Assembly: GCA_023333565.1 (NCBI GenBank)
Contig: JAJKFH010003173.1
Span: 372,001-436,000, forward strand
Length of the DNA stretch: 64,000 nucleotides
Source of the DNA: Puffinus mauretanicus
Lineage: Eukaryota; Chordata; Aves; Procellariiformes; Procellariidae
Direction: 5' to 3'
The notes under the pieces are model-generated. The model worked only from the letters and a program-made list of their open reading frames with translations. It searched no databases and was not told where the DNA came from. Below are positions 1 through 28,400 of this stretch, one piece after another. Each line of letters begins with the position of its first letter. Positions within the stretch are counted from its first letter, which is position 1. The position numbers and the translations under genes are program-made.

Positions 1-433
1 CGTCTCCCCGGGGAGCAGCTGGTGCAGCCTTCGGGTGGCCCTCGGACACCCAGGCCGCTCAGCGCTGGGGATCGGGCCCTGGCCTGCAGGCAGATCCCGC
101 CACAGTCAAGAAATGCCGCTGAAGAGGCTGGACTTGCCTTCACCAGACCAACCAGTCACACCACGGGAACAGCCGGACTGGGAGAGGCTGCAGAGTCGCC
201 AAGTTCGGAAGTGACATGGAAAAGCACCGGCAGGCTGAGCACCCCCCGACACCGCGCGCCCCCAGCTTCGCTGGCAGTAGGTAACGTAGCTGGCTCTTCT
301 GTATAAAACACACTTGGAATTTATGAAAGGAGGTTTGATGAACGTACATACCACACTGTATCCAGAAAATTAAGGTTAGGTTTCTGTTTTTATAGAATAG
401 ACATCTAGCAATCAGCATGTACATTAAAATTAC

Positions 434-439
434 TTTATT
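434..439 (-). terminator. Possible distal poly(A) signal AATAAA (minus)
   Basis: AATAAA on the minus strand in an AT-rich stretch about 1.2 kb past the preferred RAP1A end. The downstream region is only weakly U-rich. It could end a long RAP1A 3' UTR isoform or be chance in AT-rich DNA. Confidence 0.2.
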
Positions 440-730
440 ACTAAAATATTTTTACATTTAGTAAAGATAACCAACCTGCAAATACCATGCTTCTGCTCCT
501 CCTGAAAAAGGAAGCGCATAGGTAGGTTGAAGACAACCAGCTAAGTAACTACGTTTGTCCTAGTAGCTTGTAAGTAGGCAGATGTGTTCACATTATCGTC
601 ATCCAAATATTTTCATCCAGTCTTGTTTGGGCTGCATTTAGAAACTGGGATCTCTGTATAATTCAACAGCTGCATCAGTAACAGAGTTTTAGAAAAACCT
701 ATTTATAGAAATTTCTCCCCCCTGGTTTCC

Positions 731-736
731 AATAAA
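731..736 (+). terminator. Possible poly(A) signal AATAAA (plus)
   Basis: AATAAA on the plus strand after a pyrimidine-rich stretch. In mammals INKA2 (FAM212B) is convergent with RAP1A at this end, so a plus-strand gene tail here is plausible. However, no INKA2 coding sequence is visible in the window. Inference only. Confidence 0.2.
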
Positions 737-1639
737 ACTATACAACAGGTCCAGGAACAACTGTTCACCAGCTATTACATTTAGATTTCCCATTTAAACA
801 ACCAGGACAAAGTCCGTCCTGAGTTTTCTCCACTGTGAAGATACATTTCTCTTCTCACTTACTCAGAAGCGAAGCAGGAGCAAGTCCTCAGCACTGCAGG
901 AGTTCCAGCAGCATCACACCGAGGATGGGATTTGGGCCCCCCAGGTCCCAAAGGCGGGTCTTTTACTTGCATATACACGGGAGGACGAGGCTGAGCACCC
1001 ATGGGTCTCTTCATATCCTGCTCTTTTAAACTTTATGAAACCAACAGGTGTTTAAAAGGAAACAAACAAACCCAAAATGAAACAAAAAGCCCCTTCAGCT
1101 GACTGTGCAGATCAGGTAACATTAGCCAGATTTTGTCTAAAAATGTAAAGCAGCTGTTTGCTTTGTTGAAATTGTGTTTAGAACCAACTTTCAACTCCAC
1201 AGCTCCGTGTCGAGATGCTGACCGTGAGAGATCACCACGGGCTCCTGCCCGGCGGAGGCATTGTCAAAGCGGGGATTCTACCCTCCAAGTACATGAACGT
1301 GTGAAACGGAAGATCACAGTAAAAGTCAGACCTTGATACAGTATTAAACCAAATTTGTACATACAAAAATAATTGTACAGAGGAAGTCTTTTCAGCAGAA
1401 TACAATCTTTAAACATTCAAAAGAATATACAAAACTAATTAAAAGTAGCCTTCTGTACTTTAGGGTGCGATATGATTAAATACATCCAACAAGGAGGGTG
1501 CGTGAAGACATCGCATCAGCATAACGACATAGTGGTGGTATTTGTTATAACAAAATACTTGATCTACCAGAATGGAAGAGGAATTCACAAAAAATGGATA
1601 AAACCCAAAGCCTGGAAACCATAACAAAAACACAGAAAC

Positions 1640-2371
1640 AAAATGAAAATGTACTAAAATTTAATCATTCATAAAAGCTGTAATTTAATCTGTGACAGTA
1701 AAACACAAGAAGCAATATTAGAGTTGGTTTAGTATATTATATATTTTTGCTTTTAAAGCCATAGAAATCAGTTATCCCAGTTTTTTTTTCCTATAAAAGA
1801 CCCATTTTTCCAAAGCATTATGCACAAACATTTTTAATTAGAATATAATGGCAGAATGAAAATAATGATATTCCGTAACTTTTAAATATAAAATGAAGTC
1901 AATGACTCAAAAGGTTATTTGCTGCAGTGAGTTCAAAGGGAAATTTCAGATAATATATATCTATAGTTATAGATATAAAATATAACGGTGGAACATTTTT
2001 AGTTCTTGATGGGGAAAAATTATGATAAAAGGGTCAATATGAAATTTTAATCGTAGTATAGCAATATCTAACATTTGAAATGCATCCATGCTCCTTTGTA
2101 TAATCATACACTAGAGTCAATTATATTTATTTTCACATCTGTTAACTGCTATTGCAAAGGAGGAGTACTATTGTCTTAAATTTCCAAGAGATATACACAG
2201 CGCAATTTCTTTTTCCAGGGACTGTGTGCAAACCATTTTAAGATCTAAATTCTTCTCATAGTATATAAAAACAGGAGAAGCTTCTTCAGATATGTTATTA
2301 ATTTCCATAAAGTTTTGAAGTCGGGAATGCTGGCACTTTCCATTTAGGCAACAGTTCTTCATTCCTGCAAT
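1640..2371 (-). other. RAP1A: RAP1A 3' UTR exon
   Basis: The acceptor CACTTTTTCTAG precedes ATTGCAGGAATGAAGAACTG at 2371. From memory this joins the previous exon exactly as in the human RAP1A mRNA, where GAGCCAG is followed by a near-identical ATTACAGGAATGAAGAACTG. The exon is AU-rich and non-coding. An internal AATAAA lies at 2131-2126. The more likely end signals are ATTAAA at 1689-1684 and 1665-1660; the latter is followed by a U/GU-rich stretch at about 1645-1606, so cleavage near 1640 is inferred. Longer forms reaching the AATAAA at 439-434 cannot be excluded. Confidence 0.8.
1660..1665 (-). terminator. Candidate RAP1A poly(A) signal ATTAAA
   Basis: On the minus strand, ATTAAA is followed within 15-60 nt by a U/GU-rich element (a run resembling TTTCTGTGTTTTTGTTATGGTTT). 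This is the classical vertebrate layout for cleavage and polyadenylation. A second ATTAAA lies at 1689-1684 just upstream, and an AATAAA at 2131-2126 could serve a shorter mRNA. Confidence 0.5.
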
Positions 2372-4575
2372 CTAGAAAAAGTGAAAAAGATGATGGGGGA
2401 TGTTTCTCTCCTAAAGACGAGATGAATGATCTCGAACAAAGGCCTGAAAGCTTCCCCAGAAAACTGCCCACACTCAGGCTTGTAAAAACACGCAGCATTT
2501 CAGCAGGAAGAGCTTATCTTCCTCCAGTATTGGGGTTTGTTCCCATCATCCTCCGAGTTCGGAGGTACAGAAAGAAAAGAGACTTTGGAAACTATAACTC
2601 TAAGAAACAAGTTCTTGTTTTATCATGACTACAGCAGAGCAGTGACAGAGGAGCCGCCACCCTGTCTTTCTCCTGCGATAACGGTAGAGTCCTTCCAACT
2701 CATCTGCTTTACGAGACAGGCAGCATTCAAGTGGATTTTGAATTCAGCAATGGATGAACAATTTATGGAAGAGGGACTTAATCTTTTAGATTTCTGAGAT
2801 GCTCTTAAAGTCTGATGTTGGAGACCTCCCTGAGCCCTACTGCAGCTGTAACAAACAGGCAATCAATTGGGAAGAGATTTACAAAGAATGGGGGGACACT
2901 GTGAAGTATTTCGACAATCTAGAGCAGATTTGGGGGCAGGGGTAGAAGTCAACGCTGTGAGAAGTCTCATCAGTAATTGGCCGAATGCAGGAACTCCTTT
3001 AGCAGTTGCTGGTATTTCAGTGCTACGCTGCTGCCAACGCCGGGCTTTGCAGCGCAGGATCCCGGGCAGGAGGGCGAGGGCAGAGCCACACCAAGCCCGG
3101 CAGAGCACGTCCTCCCCGGGGCTGGGGAAGCCCGTCTCCAAGAAGTCATCCTGGCTGACGCCACACTAGCTAAATTCAGATATATCACCTGAGGAACAGG
3201 AAAAGCCACTTGAGACCTGCTCTTCATTTTCTTTTCCTAGAGCCATTGCTTCCCCACAACCCTAAGCTATTATTTTCTGGCATTCAAAGCTCAGGATAAG
3301 AGACTCATCAATCAACAAAGCACAAGTCACTAGAAGCCAGGTTAACTGCATAGCTCCATTTATCCTACTCAATCACACCTAGGCTACATAAATGGCCACC
3401 TACAGCATGAACTTCAGATCTGGGAGAAGGCAGGGACCCACCTATTTTCAGGAATTATCTCTGAAATCCTTCTATGACCAGGAGTTTGTCTTAAAAGCTG
3501 TAGGACAAGGGCACTTTGCTTTGCTAGCTACACTGCACCTATTTATGAAACTAAAGAACCGAATACAGAGCTTCTGACGGGTCACAGAAATCATCAGAAG
3601 TTGACAGGCTGTGCAGCCCAAGATCACGAAGGCAGCCGGCACAGCCAGAGCACTGCGGTGAGTTCATTCCTCTCCGACTCGTCCCTACAGGGCCGGGCTG
3701 CGTCTCTGCCCTGCCGCGCTCGCAGGCTGAGCGTGCTTTGCGCTACCACCGCCATGCAGGATGATCTGCTTGCTTTCTGAGCATTGCTTACTCCCTAGGG
3801 CCGAGACGGGCCATGGACCCTGCACCTTCTCTGCCTCCGACGGGTGCCATGCAGCACACTCCTGTGCCAAGAGGCCAACAGCTCACGGGACAGCCTAGGT
3901 GATAGTGCTGTTCAAAACCTGAAGCTACAGAAATGCTCTTTTCTTTCAGGAGTGCGATAGAACAGCTGTAAGCACACAGAGTACCCTGCGAAGATACACA
4001 GGAAGATCATTTATAGCTAGGTCCAACCTTGGGATGGTTTTTTGGTTTTGGTTTGGTTGGTTGTGGGTTTTTTGTTGTTGTTTTTTTTTTTTTTGGTGGG
4101 CAGCTTTTTATTTCTGAAAATTTCTGTTTATTGAAATTCATGTCCCACCCAAACCAATTTGCAATTGTCCCCATAGCATCTAAGACTGAGACAGCAGCTG
4201 CAGCAATAACACAAGCTACAGAGATGCTACCAAATTTCAGCAGACGATAAAAATGAAGCAAAATTGAGCCATAGCGGCTCAGAGCATGGTGTCACAAGAC
4301 AGAGAGAGAACCTGCAAGGTTAACAAGGAAGTTCCCGCTCTGTCGCACTCATCAACCCAAGCAAAAGGAGAAAGGGAGAGAAGCAGGTATTTCTCTGGCA
4401 GGTCAGTCAGTACAACTGACTTTTTTAAAAAGTCCAACAAATGCAGCAGAACGGGAAGGAATTTTGTATTTGGGAACGAAGAGGAGCGGAGGGAAGGGGA
4501 GCGAGACCCCTCTCTGTTGGGAGCAGCTCCCGGTCCGATCACCTGAGCTGTGGGTGTAATTCAGACACTTCTTAC
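2372..4575 (-). other. RAP1A 3' UTR intron (2204 bp)
   Basis: It is bounded by GTAAG on the 4575 side and TTTTTCTAG on the 2372 side. It contains a GC-rich patch near 3000-3150 and a G/T-rich low-complexity tract at 4035-4100. No coding sequence is recognised; the short ORFs on both strands look random. Confidence 0.85.
4035..4100 (+). repeat. G/T-rich low-complexity tract with 14-nt T run
   Basis: The tract is built of TTTGG/TTGG units followed by TTG repeats and a T run; read on the minus strand it is an A/C-rich run ending in poly(A)-like sequence. No flanking target-site duplication or retroposed gene body is recognised. Confidence 0.75.
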
Positions 4576-4604
4576 CTGGCTCAGAGCTGCTGCGCAATAG
4601 GAGT

Positions 4605-19918
<15,314 letters not shown>

Positions 19919-22900
19919 GGTGTGGTCTGTTCAAAATAGCGACGATCTGGAAAGCAGGAAAAAAGCCAACGGTTAAATTTGTACCTGCGCGTACAAATTT
20001 ATGACACTGTCTTCTGAAAGCAGCAACACGCTCCCCTTCTCCAGATACTCCTGAGAACAAAAATCTCTTTAGTAACAGCTATGGCTTTTATTTTTCCACC
20101 TGGGCACTCAAGTTTAGATGGCCGCTCTGACAGCCCCAGTTTACATAAGATGCCCAAAGCTGGACCTGTGAGCCTGCGGTGCTCGGAGAGGAAGAGGATG
20201 AATACACCATGGTACAAACGCAGCGCAGCCACGCGCGCCTGCTCCCAGCTGCACCGGGTAGCACAAGCTCTCCCTGCCTGTCCTCTGCATTCTCAGCATT
20301 TTATAGCATAAAACAGTGAGTATCGGACACGAAAATTAGATCAGAAAGCGGCAAGTAGAGAGGTTTACTTCTCCCACTCACCCCCAGCAGGGAAGGATTT
20401 AAGTCAGTATTTTCTCTCTGGAAAAGGTCAGGCCTAATTTACGGCTGCCAAGGCAGAACCTCGCTGCTCGCCCAAGCAAGGACTCTGCCTTTTTATGGAA
20501 ATCTTGCGACTCCCTCAACTCACTACGCAGCACCAGAAAACTTCTCATTCTCACCGAGATTCCCTGACAAATAAGGCAAATGACAAAGCCGGTGATAAAC
20601 ATTTTACACTATGTTTACATTATAAGCCAGGCTGGGCTGTCCCTATCAACGCAGCTCGAGCAAACAATGACCTCAGCAGCTAATTATCTCCCCTCTCTTC
20701 CCCCAGCAAGATAGCGCTTTCTTCCCAAGTAAGGCTTCAGAAACACGAGCGCTATGAAGCTAGGCAAGCTGCATTTCTCAAAGGCATTTCAAACTAACAT
20801 TGCCACAGGATTTATGGGTTCGCTGGCTACAGTTTGAGGATTGCTTTAAAAATAAAAATGTATTCCAAGCAGTTTGATAGAGAAATGTATCACCTTGTCG
20901 ACTACTGTTAACAACAGTCTGCAAAGAACAGGGATCGTGTTTTTAGTTTTGCAACTGTGGACGACTCCCTGACAATCTGTGTCTCAAGTTTATATAATCA
21001 TTAAATCGGGACAGGTTTTCTTCTATCATTTAAATTCCCAAGGGAAAGCTGTAAAACACAGAGTCAAGAGGAAACACACGTGCTGCCGCACCACCATAGC
21101 CAGTCCCCGCTGGAGCTGCATCGGGACTGGCAGCTGAACACGTTACTGGAGACCTTGCCCAGACATCCTACTTTTAACCCTCACCCCTCAACCACGGTAT
21201 GTTTTATGGTCTAAATATGACAGACGTACAGGTTTAAACAAAAATTTAAAAATCCCACATGCAGCTGGAGAAAGGCATACAAATTCTGTGTCGGTTTAGC
21301 AGAACTTTAAGCTCATTCTTAAGTCAGAACAGAAATACCGGGCTCGCCTGCCTGCGCTGGGGCTCTCTGCAGTCACGTAGTCAAGCTGCCCTTCCCTCGC
21401 CCAAGCCTTAGAGGGGGATAAAGCTGAAGCTAGCAGCAGCAGCCCATAGTTTTAAGCACCTTGGGGTGGTTTTTCTTCAACTCTTGAAACTTACATGAGC
21501 TGCAGTGGCTTAACTTCATAGAAATTGTGAAACTAAGTCGAACTGAAAGGGATTTTCCAGAATGGTAACTCTGAATATCTAAAAGCAGAGCAAGCAATGT
21601 CTACGAACTCTAGTATGTTGACAACATTTTTGGTTAAAATTCTGGCAGCTGTAAGCTCTTCTGCTTGAAAACTTCCCTGAGAAGTAACATTCAGTTCCTT
21701 TCTTTCAAAAATCATGATTTTGGATGGGAAGGAGAGGGGAATTCCAATTAGCAATGATTTTCCCCTTGATAATCCTTAGAAATTAAAAGGTGATGCATTT
21801 TTTATAAAGTATAAATGCAACTTACTGATCCAGTTTATCTTCACCTTCCTACAGTTCCACAGTCTGTTCCACCCAAGAAAACCCGGAAAGCAATCAAGCT
21901 AAGGGTTAAATTTAGCTGTGAACTCTTTCACTTCTTATTTATAGTAAAAATACTTGTGGGAAAGTTTCAGCTGGGAGCAGTACAAGACTAACTTCTCATT
22001 TCTTCTCTACAGTATTTGCTGATTTTTTTTTTTCAGGTGCAACAGGAAACCAAGATCCTGAAACGCATGAGCCTTACTACTGTAAGCCCCACATGCCTTA
22101 ATTATCTTGTAGCTCCTTCACAAGTATGTTAATGTTATCTGTTTATACAACATGAATAGAGTGCTCAAGAAATTACTATGCTGCATCCTAGCCAACTTTT
22201 CATTTGGCAACTGTTTATGCCCACCTAAACACAATTAGACACAGTAGCATTCATTTCCATCCAGAGCTCTGTGGAGTTGCATGCTGTGAAGCATCGGCTC
22301 CGTTTCAAAATGGAATGAAATTATGGGTGTTAAGTGTTTCTTTTGATTCAAGAAAAGAATATAATCACTAAGGAATGTAAAAAAAAAAACTTTTAGTGTT
22401 AACATAGATGTTGTGAAACTGGTCTCATTAGTTTTGAATGCTGTGGTGCAAAACATGTCGTCTTGCTTGTGCTCCCTCTTCCCGTACACACACAGCCACC
22501 TCCAACCTCTCCAACCTACCCTCCACCTGTACAGCCACTTTAAACACAGAGCAATAAACTAGTAGGGTTCAGATTTCATCTATATAATAATGAAGAAACT
22601 TTGCTTCTACACTGCGAAACACCTGACACCTCAGAATTAATCTCTTCTTTTCTTTATTCTTTAACAGGAGCATCTCTTTTCTGCTGCTGCTGTCACCAAC
22701 ACTGCCTGGGAAGTGACAGAAACGGATATTCAGCTATTCACAGCATCAGCCCCAAACTGCCCAGCTCTTTCCTGAAGGAAGAGTGAAGGGCCCTACCCTG
22801 TGAACAGATGGAGAGATGAAGAAAAGATGCAGGATATTGGTTTTAATATACAAAAATGAAAGGCAGTGCAGGCAGGATGGCAGAAGGATCTCGGAGAAGG

Positions 22901-25455
22901 ACCAGCAGATGGATGCAAACGCAGGTGAAGCTGTAACCTGAAACGTGGCTCCAAGCGCCCCTCACCTGCATCTTTATTCAGCCAAGCACTCACGCACTCT
23001 CTCAACTGCAAGAATCATCTTTCGCCCTGTTGCAACCGAGTGCTGAATCAGGGTACAAAGAAGCAAAACTTTCAGGGTATTTCCCAACCAGCGGAAGAAG
23101 CCAGGCAGAGGCTGCGGGGAGGGCGGCGTGGGGAGAACGGCTGAGGCCCTTCAGGAGATAAACCTGACACAAAGATTAGCCACTCCCGTTACAAAAGTAC
23201 CACCAGCTCATCAAGAAGTTTATAATTTGGGTGGTGGGGAGAGAGAAGCATAAACAAAGAAGATACACGAAGACAGCACTGAAAGAGAGTGGGTGCAAGA
23301 ACTTCACGCTAACCTGAAATGTGACGTGCACCCTGTGAAATGCAAATGCCTGAGCACAAATTTCTACATCTGAAGAAGGCAGTTTGTATTTATTAGTTTC
23401 TCCTTCCTTCTCCAAACACTGATGGAGCTACGAGTAGCAGGAGGTGCAGATATGCTGCTCAGTGTGAGGAAGACAGTGGTAAGAGCACGTGGTCTGATGG
23501 TTTTGCATAACTTGATGAAACATTGGCCGCAACTGGTAACACAACCCCCATTAATTAAGACGATAACAAAAGACTTAAAAAAATAGAAGTCAAAGCAGAC
23601 ACATTCTTGACTCAGCCTTAAAAAGAAAAACTCTGGACTGTAATCATAGATTTGTATTTTGTACAACAGCAGAGGACATCAGGAAAGACAGAACACAAAA
23701 CTTCAGGGTTTCTTTTCCCCACTACAGGAAACAAGGTTCAGGCAACTTTTTCTTTTAAACAATGCACGATACACTTATCAATTCTCAAATTTTCCCAACT
23801 GCCAATGTTTTCACAGTTAGCAATTTCATTTGAAATATATTGAGAACATAAAAACCCTCATACCTTGGCATAAAAGATCTCTCATCAGTGTTAGCAGCCC
23901 TACCGAAGGTTTTTCCAGGCTCCCTACAAGGGACTGAAAAGAAAAAAGAATTAATCATTTTCCAAATGGCACTGTATGCAAGCATCAAATCTCTTCATGG
24001 TTTCAAACCAAAACCTGCCTGTTACAAAATCTGCTCTTTGCTTTATCGATGGAGCTCTACACAATTTCTGAATACTCGAATCAAATTACCTTAAAAACAA
24101 GCACTCCAGCACAATTTAACCTTGCCTCTAGGACAGTGAAAGACTGGGGAGGGTCGGGTGAAAGCCAATGACAAAACAAAATTTCTACTTGATTATGTCA
24201 CTAAAAAAACACTTTACAAACTGGACTTGCAGTTAAGGTAAACCATAGGAAGATGACACAAAATTGAACTTCCTTAGGTGAAAAATTAAAAATCAAGCTC
24301 ATAACTGTAAAGTTCACATTTCTGTTTAATACAGGACTGCACAGGCTTTTGGAAGCGAGAAGTGAAATTGTCCCTGTGCTGTGCAGTGTCAGCTCAGTCA
24401 TCCAATCTCTTACGACCGGTGACGGAGCTTCAGTCTGAAAACAGAGTAACCACGGCTGACGAGTCTGGTTTTCCAAGAGCCACAGCGCATCCACCACCCT
24501 GCCTGGGGAGGGCTGGCCCAGACGCAGCCGAGCTACGAAGCCGAAACGATCCTACAGCTCCGGTGCTGGCAGCAGAAGAGCTGCAGCAGTGCAGGACCGT
24601 GCTCCGGCTCGGTCCTCCTCACCTCCCATCGGCTCAGGCAAGGGCCGCTCGCCCTGCCGCCTCCTTGGCTTGAGATTTCATTTAGGAGCACAGGTTACTT
24701 TCAGTTTTGGGTTTTTTTCCCCTTTTTTTTTTTAAATGAAAATTTCAAGTTCCTGATTTTTGTCTACCAGATTTGATAGCAATAAAATACAGTCCACAAA
24801 TATGGAAGGAAAAGATTGACATCACAGGGAGAACTACTACTCTCTTCTTATACACTGTTTTCAAATCATTATCTAAATAGTTTATCTGCTGTTTTCTTTA
24901 CATCAATTTTTACTGGATTTATGCAAAGTTGCTACTTCTGTCCACAATCCCCTGTACCTGTTATTTGATGACTGCATTTGCAAAAAGTTCACACACTTTT
25001 TCTCCTTCCTCTGGCAATGCCTTCTACCTCGATACCCTGGGTTTCATCACCAAATACCTATTGACGGCTATCCTCCCTCAATTTCTGACCATTCACTATT
25101 CAGCTATCCCAGGCACGGGAATTTTAAAGAACAGTTCAATGACCAACACCTATTGAAAGTCAACAGGATCCGGGCTCCCACCTCCCTCCTTCCAACCTGA
25201 AACTCCCTCCCCGCCGCCTTCGCACCTGCAGCACGCCGTGTCTGCGCCAGCGTGGGAAAGCATCACCCCAGAAACCCGGGGAAATGTGTTTCTGAAGAAC
25301 AAGCTACAGATAACAGATCAGCGAGGATATTTAAAAACTGAGTCAGTACTAAATGAGTCAGAAGGCCACGGCTGGACCGAGAGGCGAGGGGAGGCAGGGC
25401 AGAGGGGGAGGCATCTGTGCCTCTGCAGCTCCCACTTGCTGCAGCGAAGCTGCTC

Positions 25456-25489
25456 GCAGGCGCTGGCATTTCGGGCAGGCGCTGGCGTT
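25456..25489 (+). repeat. Two-copy direct repeat GCAGGCGCTGGC(A/G)TT
   Basis: Two 15-nt copies at 25456-25470 and 25475-25489 differ at one base, inside a GC-rich patch of the first intron. It is a small local duplication with no recognised function. Confidence 0.7.
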
Positions 25490-28400
25490 ACGCAGCAGCT
25501 GGAGCGGGGCTGGAAGCGCCACCGAGGGCACTGGCTGGGCTTCCGCTGCGCTCCGAGCACACGTCCAATAGGTAGGTCTAAACAGGCCACTTTTTAACAG
25601 ATTAACAGACTCCATCCATTCTGACAAACTGGATTAATCAAACCCTCACCCGAAAGCCAGCTGCTATGGATCTCCAAGCGCTCAGGAGGTTCCTGCACTC
25701 TCCAGGCTTTTTACTCCTCTCCCCCAATTTGCTTTTCCCACAACAAAAAGGCAACTTTCTCCTGCAGGAGAGATGGGCGCTGCTTAAGTCAAATCACCAT
25801 GTTCCTGTTGGACTTTTTCTCCCTAATATAGTCAACACAAAACTTCACTTACAAAAGACAAACTGAGGTCAGCCTAACCCTGCTTGAGGTTGTACCAAGT
25901 TTTAAAGCAATGCATTATTGCAATGCATTTAAGAGATGAAAACATAGTATTTTCTGCTTTCAGGAATGCAGGAGAAGGCTGGCTACGTTTACAGCAGCCC
26001 AGTGACCCTGAGTGATCACAAAGGGAAGAAACGATCGCTTGACTGCTCGCATTTGGCATTGCCATGGTAAAATCCAATGACTGTTGCATCACCTACAAAG
26101 TAAAATTATTTTATGGAATCCATTTCTTTCTTGTAAGAAACACACAGGGCCTGTGCAACCATGTCGTACCTCTGCAGCCGAGCGGCACGCTCTTGGCAGC
26201 ACACCTCTGCGGGGAGGCTGCACCACACGCCAGTGCCAAGCGCAGTATCACCGCACGCAGGAAACAGAAGCATCAGACACTGATGCTATCAGGGGCTCTC
26301 TGAAACGAATCCAGCATCCTGTCCCATACCCCTCCAGCCCGCGCACGAGCCCTGCCGTGCCCCGGCCCCCGCTTCCTCCTCCGGCCACCTGGGCGGCCCC
26401 GCGCCGCAGCGGGACAGGCAATCCTCCCAGCCCTGCCCGGGCAGCACAGACGTCACGCGTGTGACACTACTTGAAGAGCATCTACAAGCCGTGAAAAAAG
26501 ACAAGGGCGGAGGGGAGAGCATGGAGGTGTACCCAGACAGGGGATGCAGCATCTCACTGGTCCCTGAGAGCGGGACAAGTCCCAGTGCCACCATCCCCGT
26601 GCCCCAGTAACTCCTTGTCCACCTGTTTTAAAATATTGTAATACTTGCGGTATCACAATCCTTTGTTCAGTAAGCCTGAACTCCAGCAGCAGTCATACTT
26701 CAAACAGTAATCATACCTGTGGCTATACCCTGCTGCTATGGCAGACGACGGGTCCTCTGCCTTCAGCCTTTTATAGGTTCAGCTCCAGCTACACCAAAGC
26801 ATGCACAACTAAGAGCCTACAGCTGTGCGTCCCTCTCTGTTTTTGCAGGAACAGACCAACATCCATAGATAAGTCTGCCGAGCAAGTGCTGTATTGCAGG
26901 AAGCCTTGTGTTTTGTTCTTCCCTGCCGGCCCCTGTCCTGGCTCCCCCAGCCCTGCCCGGAGTGGAAACCAGCACCTGCCGACTCCTGAGCCTGCAGCCT
27001 GGGAAGCGCAGACGTAGCCCGAGCACCGATGGGCAGCCACCGTCCTTCACCAACAGCCCAGGAACAGGGCCCCGTCCCGCTCTGCCCACGTAAGCCAAGA
27101 GGCGGAGGACAAGGTGGCACCTTCGGATCCGCAGGCAGGGCAGGACACACGCTCGCCCTGCGCTGCCAGGGCACGGCGAGACAAGCGCTTGGAAAGCGTC
27201 CCTGGTCATTCAAGCCCCAGATGAGACGGTCTGGCTTCACACAGCTACCTGCTCTTCCCAAGAGCATTTCTGAAAGCTTCCATGGGATAAAAGAAGCAAT
27301 TGTTTCCCTTTTAACGCTAGAATCATAGGAAGTTTAAATGAAAAACTAGTAATCTGTTTTTTCAAAGTTTTTGGTTTTTTTTTTTAGCAGCTCTGCATCC
27401 AACACTCCAGACCCATAGGCATGTGCCACTTCGGAACCACAGAAATCAAAATGTTGCAGAAACAGATAATGAAGTTGTCATGATTCTCGTCAAATATTTT
27501 TCCAAATATAATAGGAAGTGAGTCTACAGCAAAGCAGAGTTCATTCAGGCAGCTCTTGCTGCATTTGCTTGGATCCAATTCATACACACCTGAAAACAGG
27601 GATTTTTAGCGAAAGCGCTGACACAGTCTCAGGATATATAGGACTGAAGACAGATGACAACTCAGCAATACAGACTGCGTTTTCACTCAAGCAGCACAAC
27701 ACACAGCCCTAGTTTAAAAAAGGGTGAGAGAAAAGGAACAGAAAAAAGCGAGGCACCAAACGAGCACACACCAAACCACAAGCATCAGTTCCTAGAGACA
27801 ACGTGAAATGGCCTCTCAAGGTGCAGCTTCTACAGCCACGTGCACTGATAACCTGACTCGTATTTTGCTCCCTTGCTGTTCCGCAGAAAGATGCACCGTG
27901 TTGTCCCTGGGACAGAGGAGAGAGGTGCAGGGAGCAAACACCACTCACCCAGCTTTAGGGAAGAAAAAAGAATAACCTCCTTCTGAGCGCTGGCTTGCTC
28001 ATCACCCACACCTCCCTTTTTCTAGCAGTCTCATATTCACATGCGGAAACCAAAATATTTAACATTTCCAAGGGGAAATGTGCTGTCAGCATTTTACAGA
28101 TTTGGGAGAGAAACGCACAGATGTCTCCGTGAACTCCAGCACCTCCCGTCTCGGGCTGGCTGCCCTACCCCAGCGGCCGTCGCTTTCCCATTTCCCGAGA
28201 CAGGGGCAGATTCTTGGGACGTTACAGCCACATGTCTTGGTTATTTTTACCCTGGCAGTTGAATACTAAATCATGGCTACTATAAACAAACCTGTTTAAT
28301 TTTGAACTTGTAAATGTTCTTCATGCCAGTTTTTTAAGTTACTATAAACTAGGCCATGAAAAGGGGTGGATTTTTTTTTAAAAGTGCCTACTAAACATTG

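Larger units (their letters stand above)
1..1639. other. Downstream flank of RAP1A, unresolved
   Basis: The first ~280 bases are GC-rich with several CpGs; the rest is AT-rich and resembles 3' UTR or flank. Short ORFs on both strands have no recognisable domain. It may hold the 3' UTR of a convergent neighbour or a longer RAP1A 3' UTR; sequence alone does not decide. I see no RNA gene or repeat that I can name. Confidence 0.5.

Noticed and set aside
323..341. Shine-Dalgarno-like AAAGGAGGTTTGATG on the plus strand
   Set aside because: The window is eukaryotic, and the following ORF is trivial. Chance match.
2168..2362. 64-codon ORF (minus) starting MKNCCLNGK
   Set aside because: It is part of the RAP1A 3' UTR exon; I recall the nucleotide sequence as conserved 3' UTR in human, not as coding.
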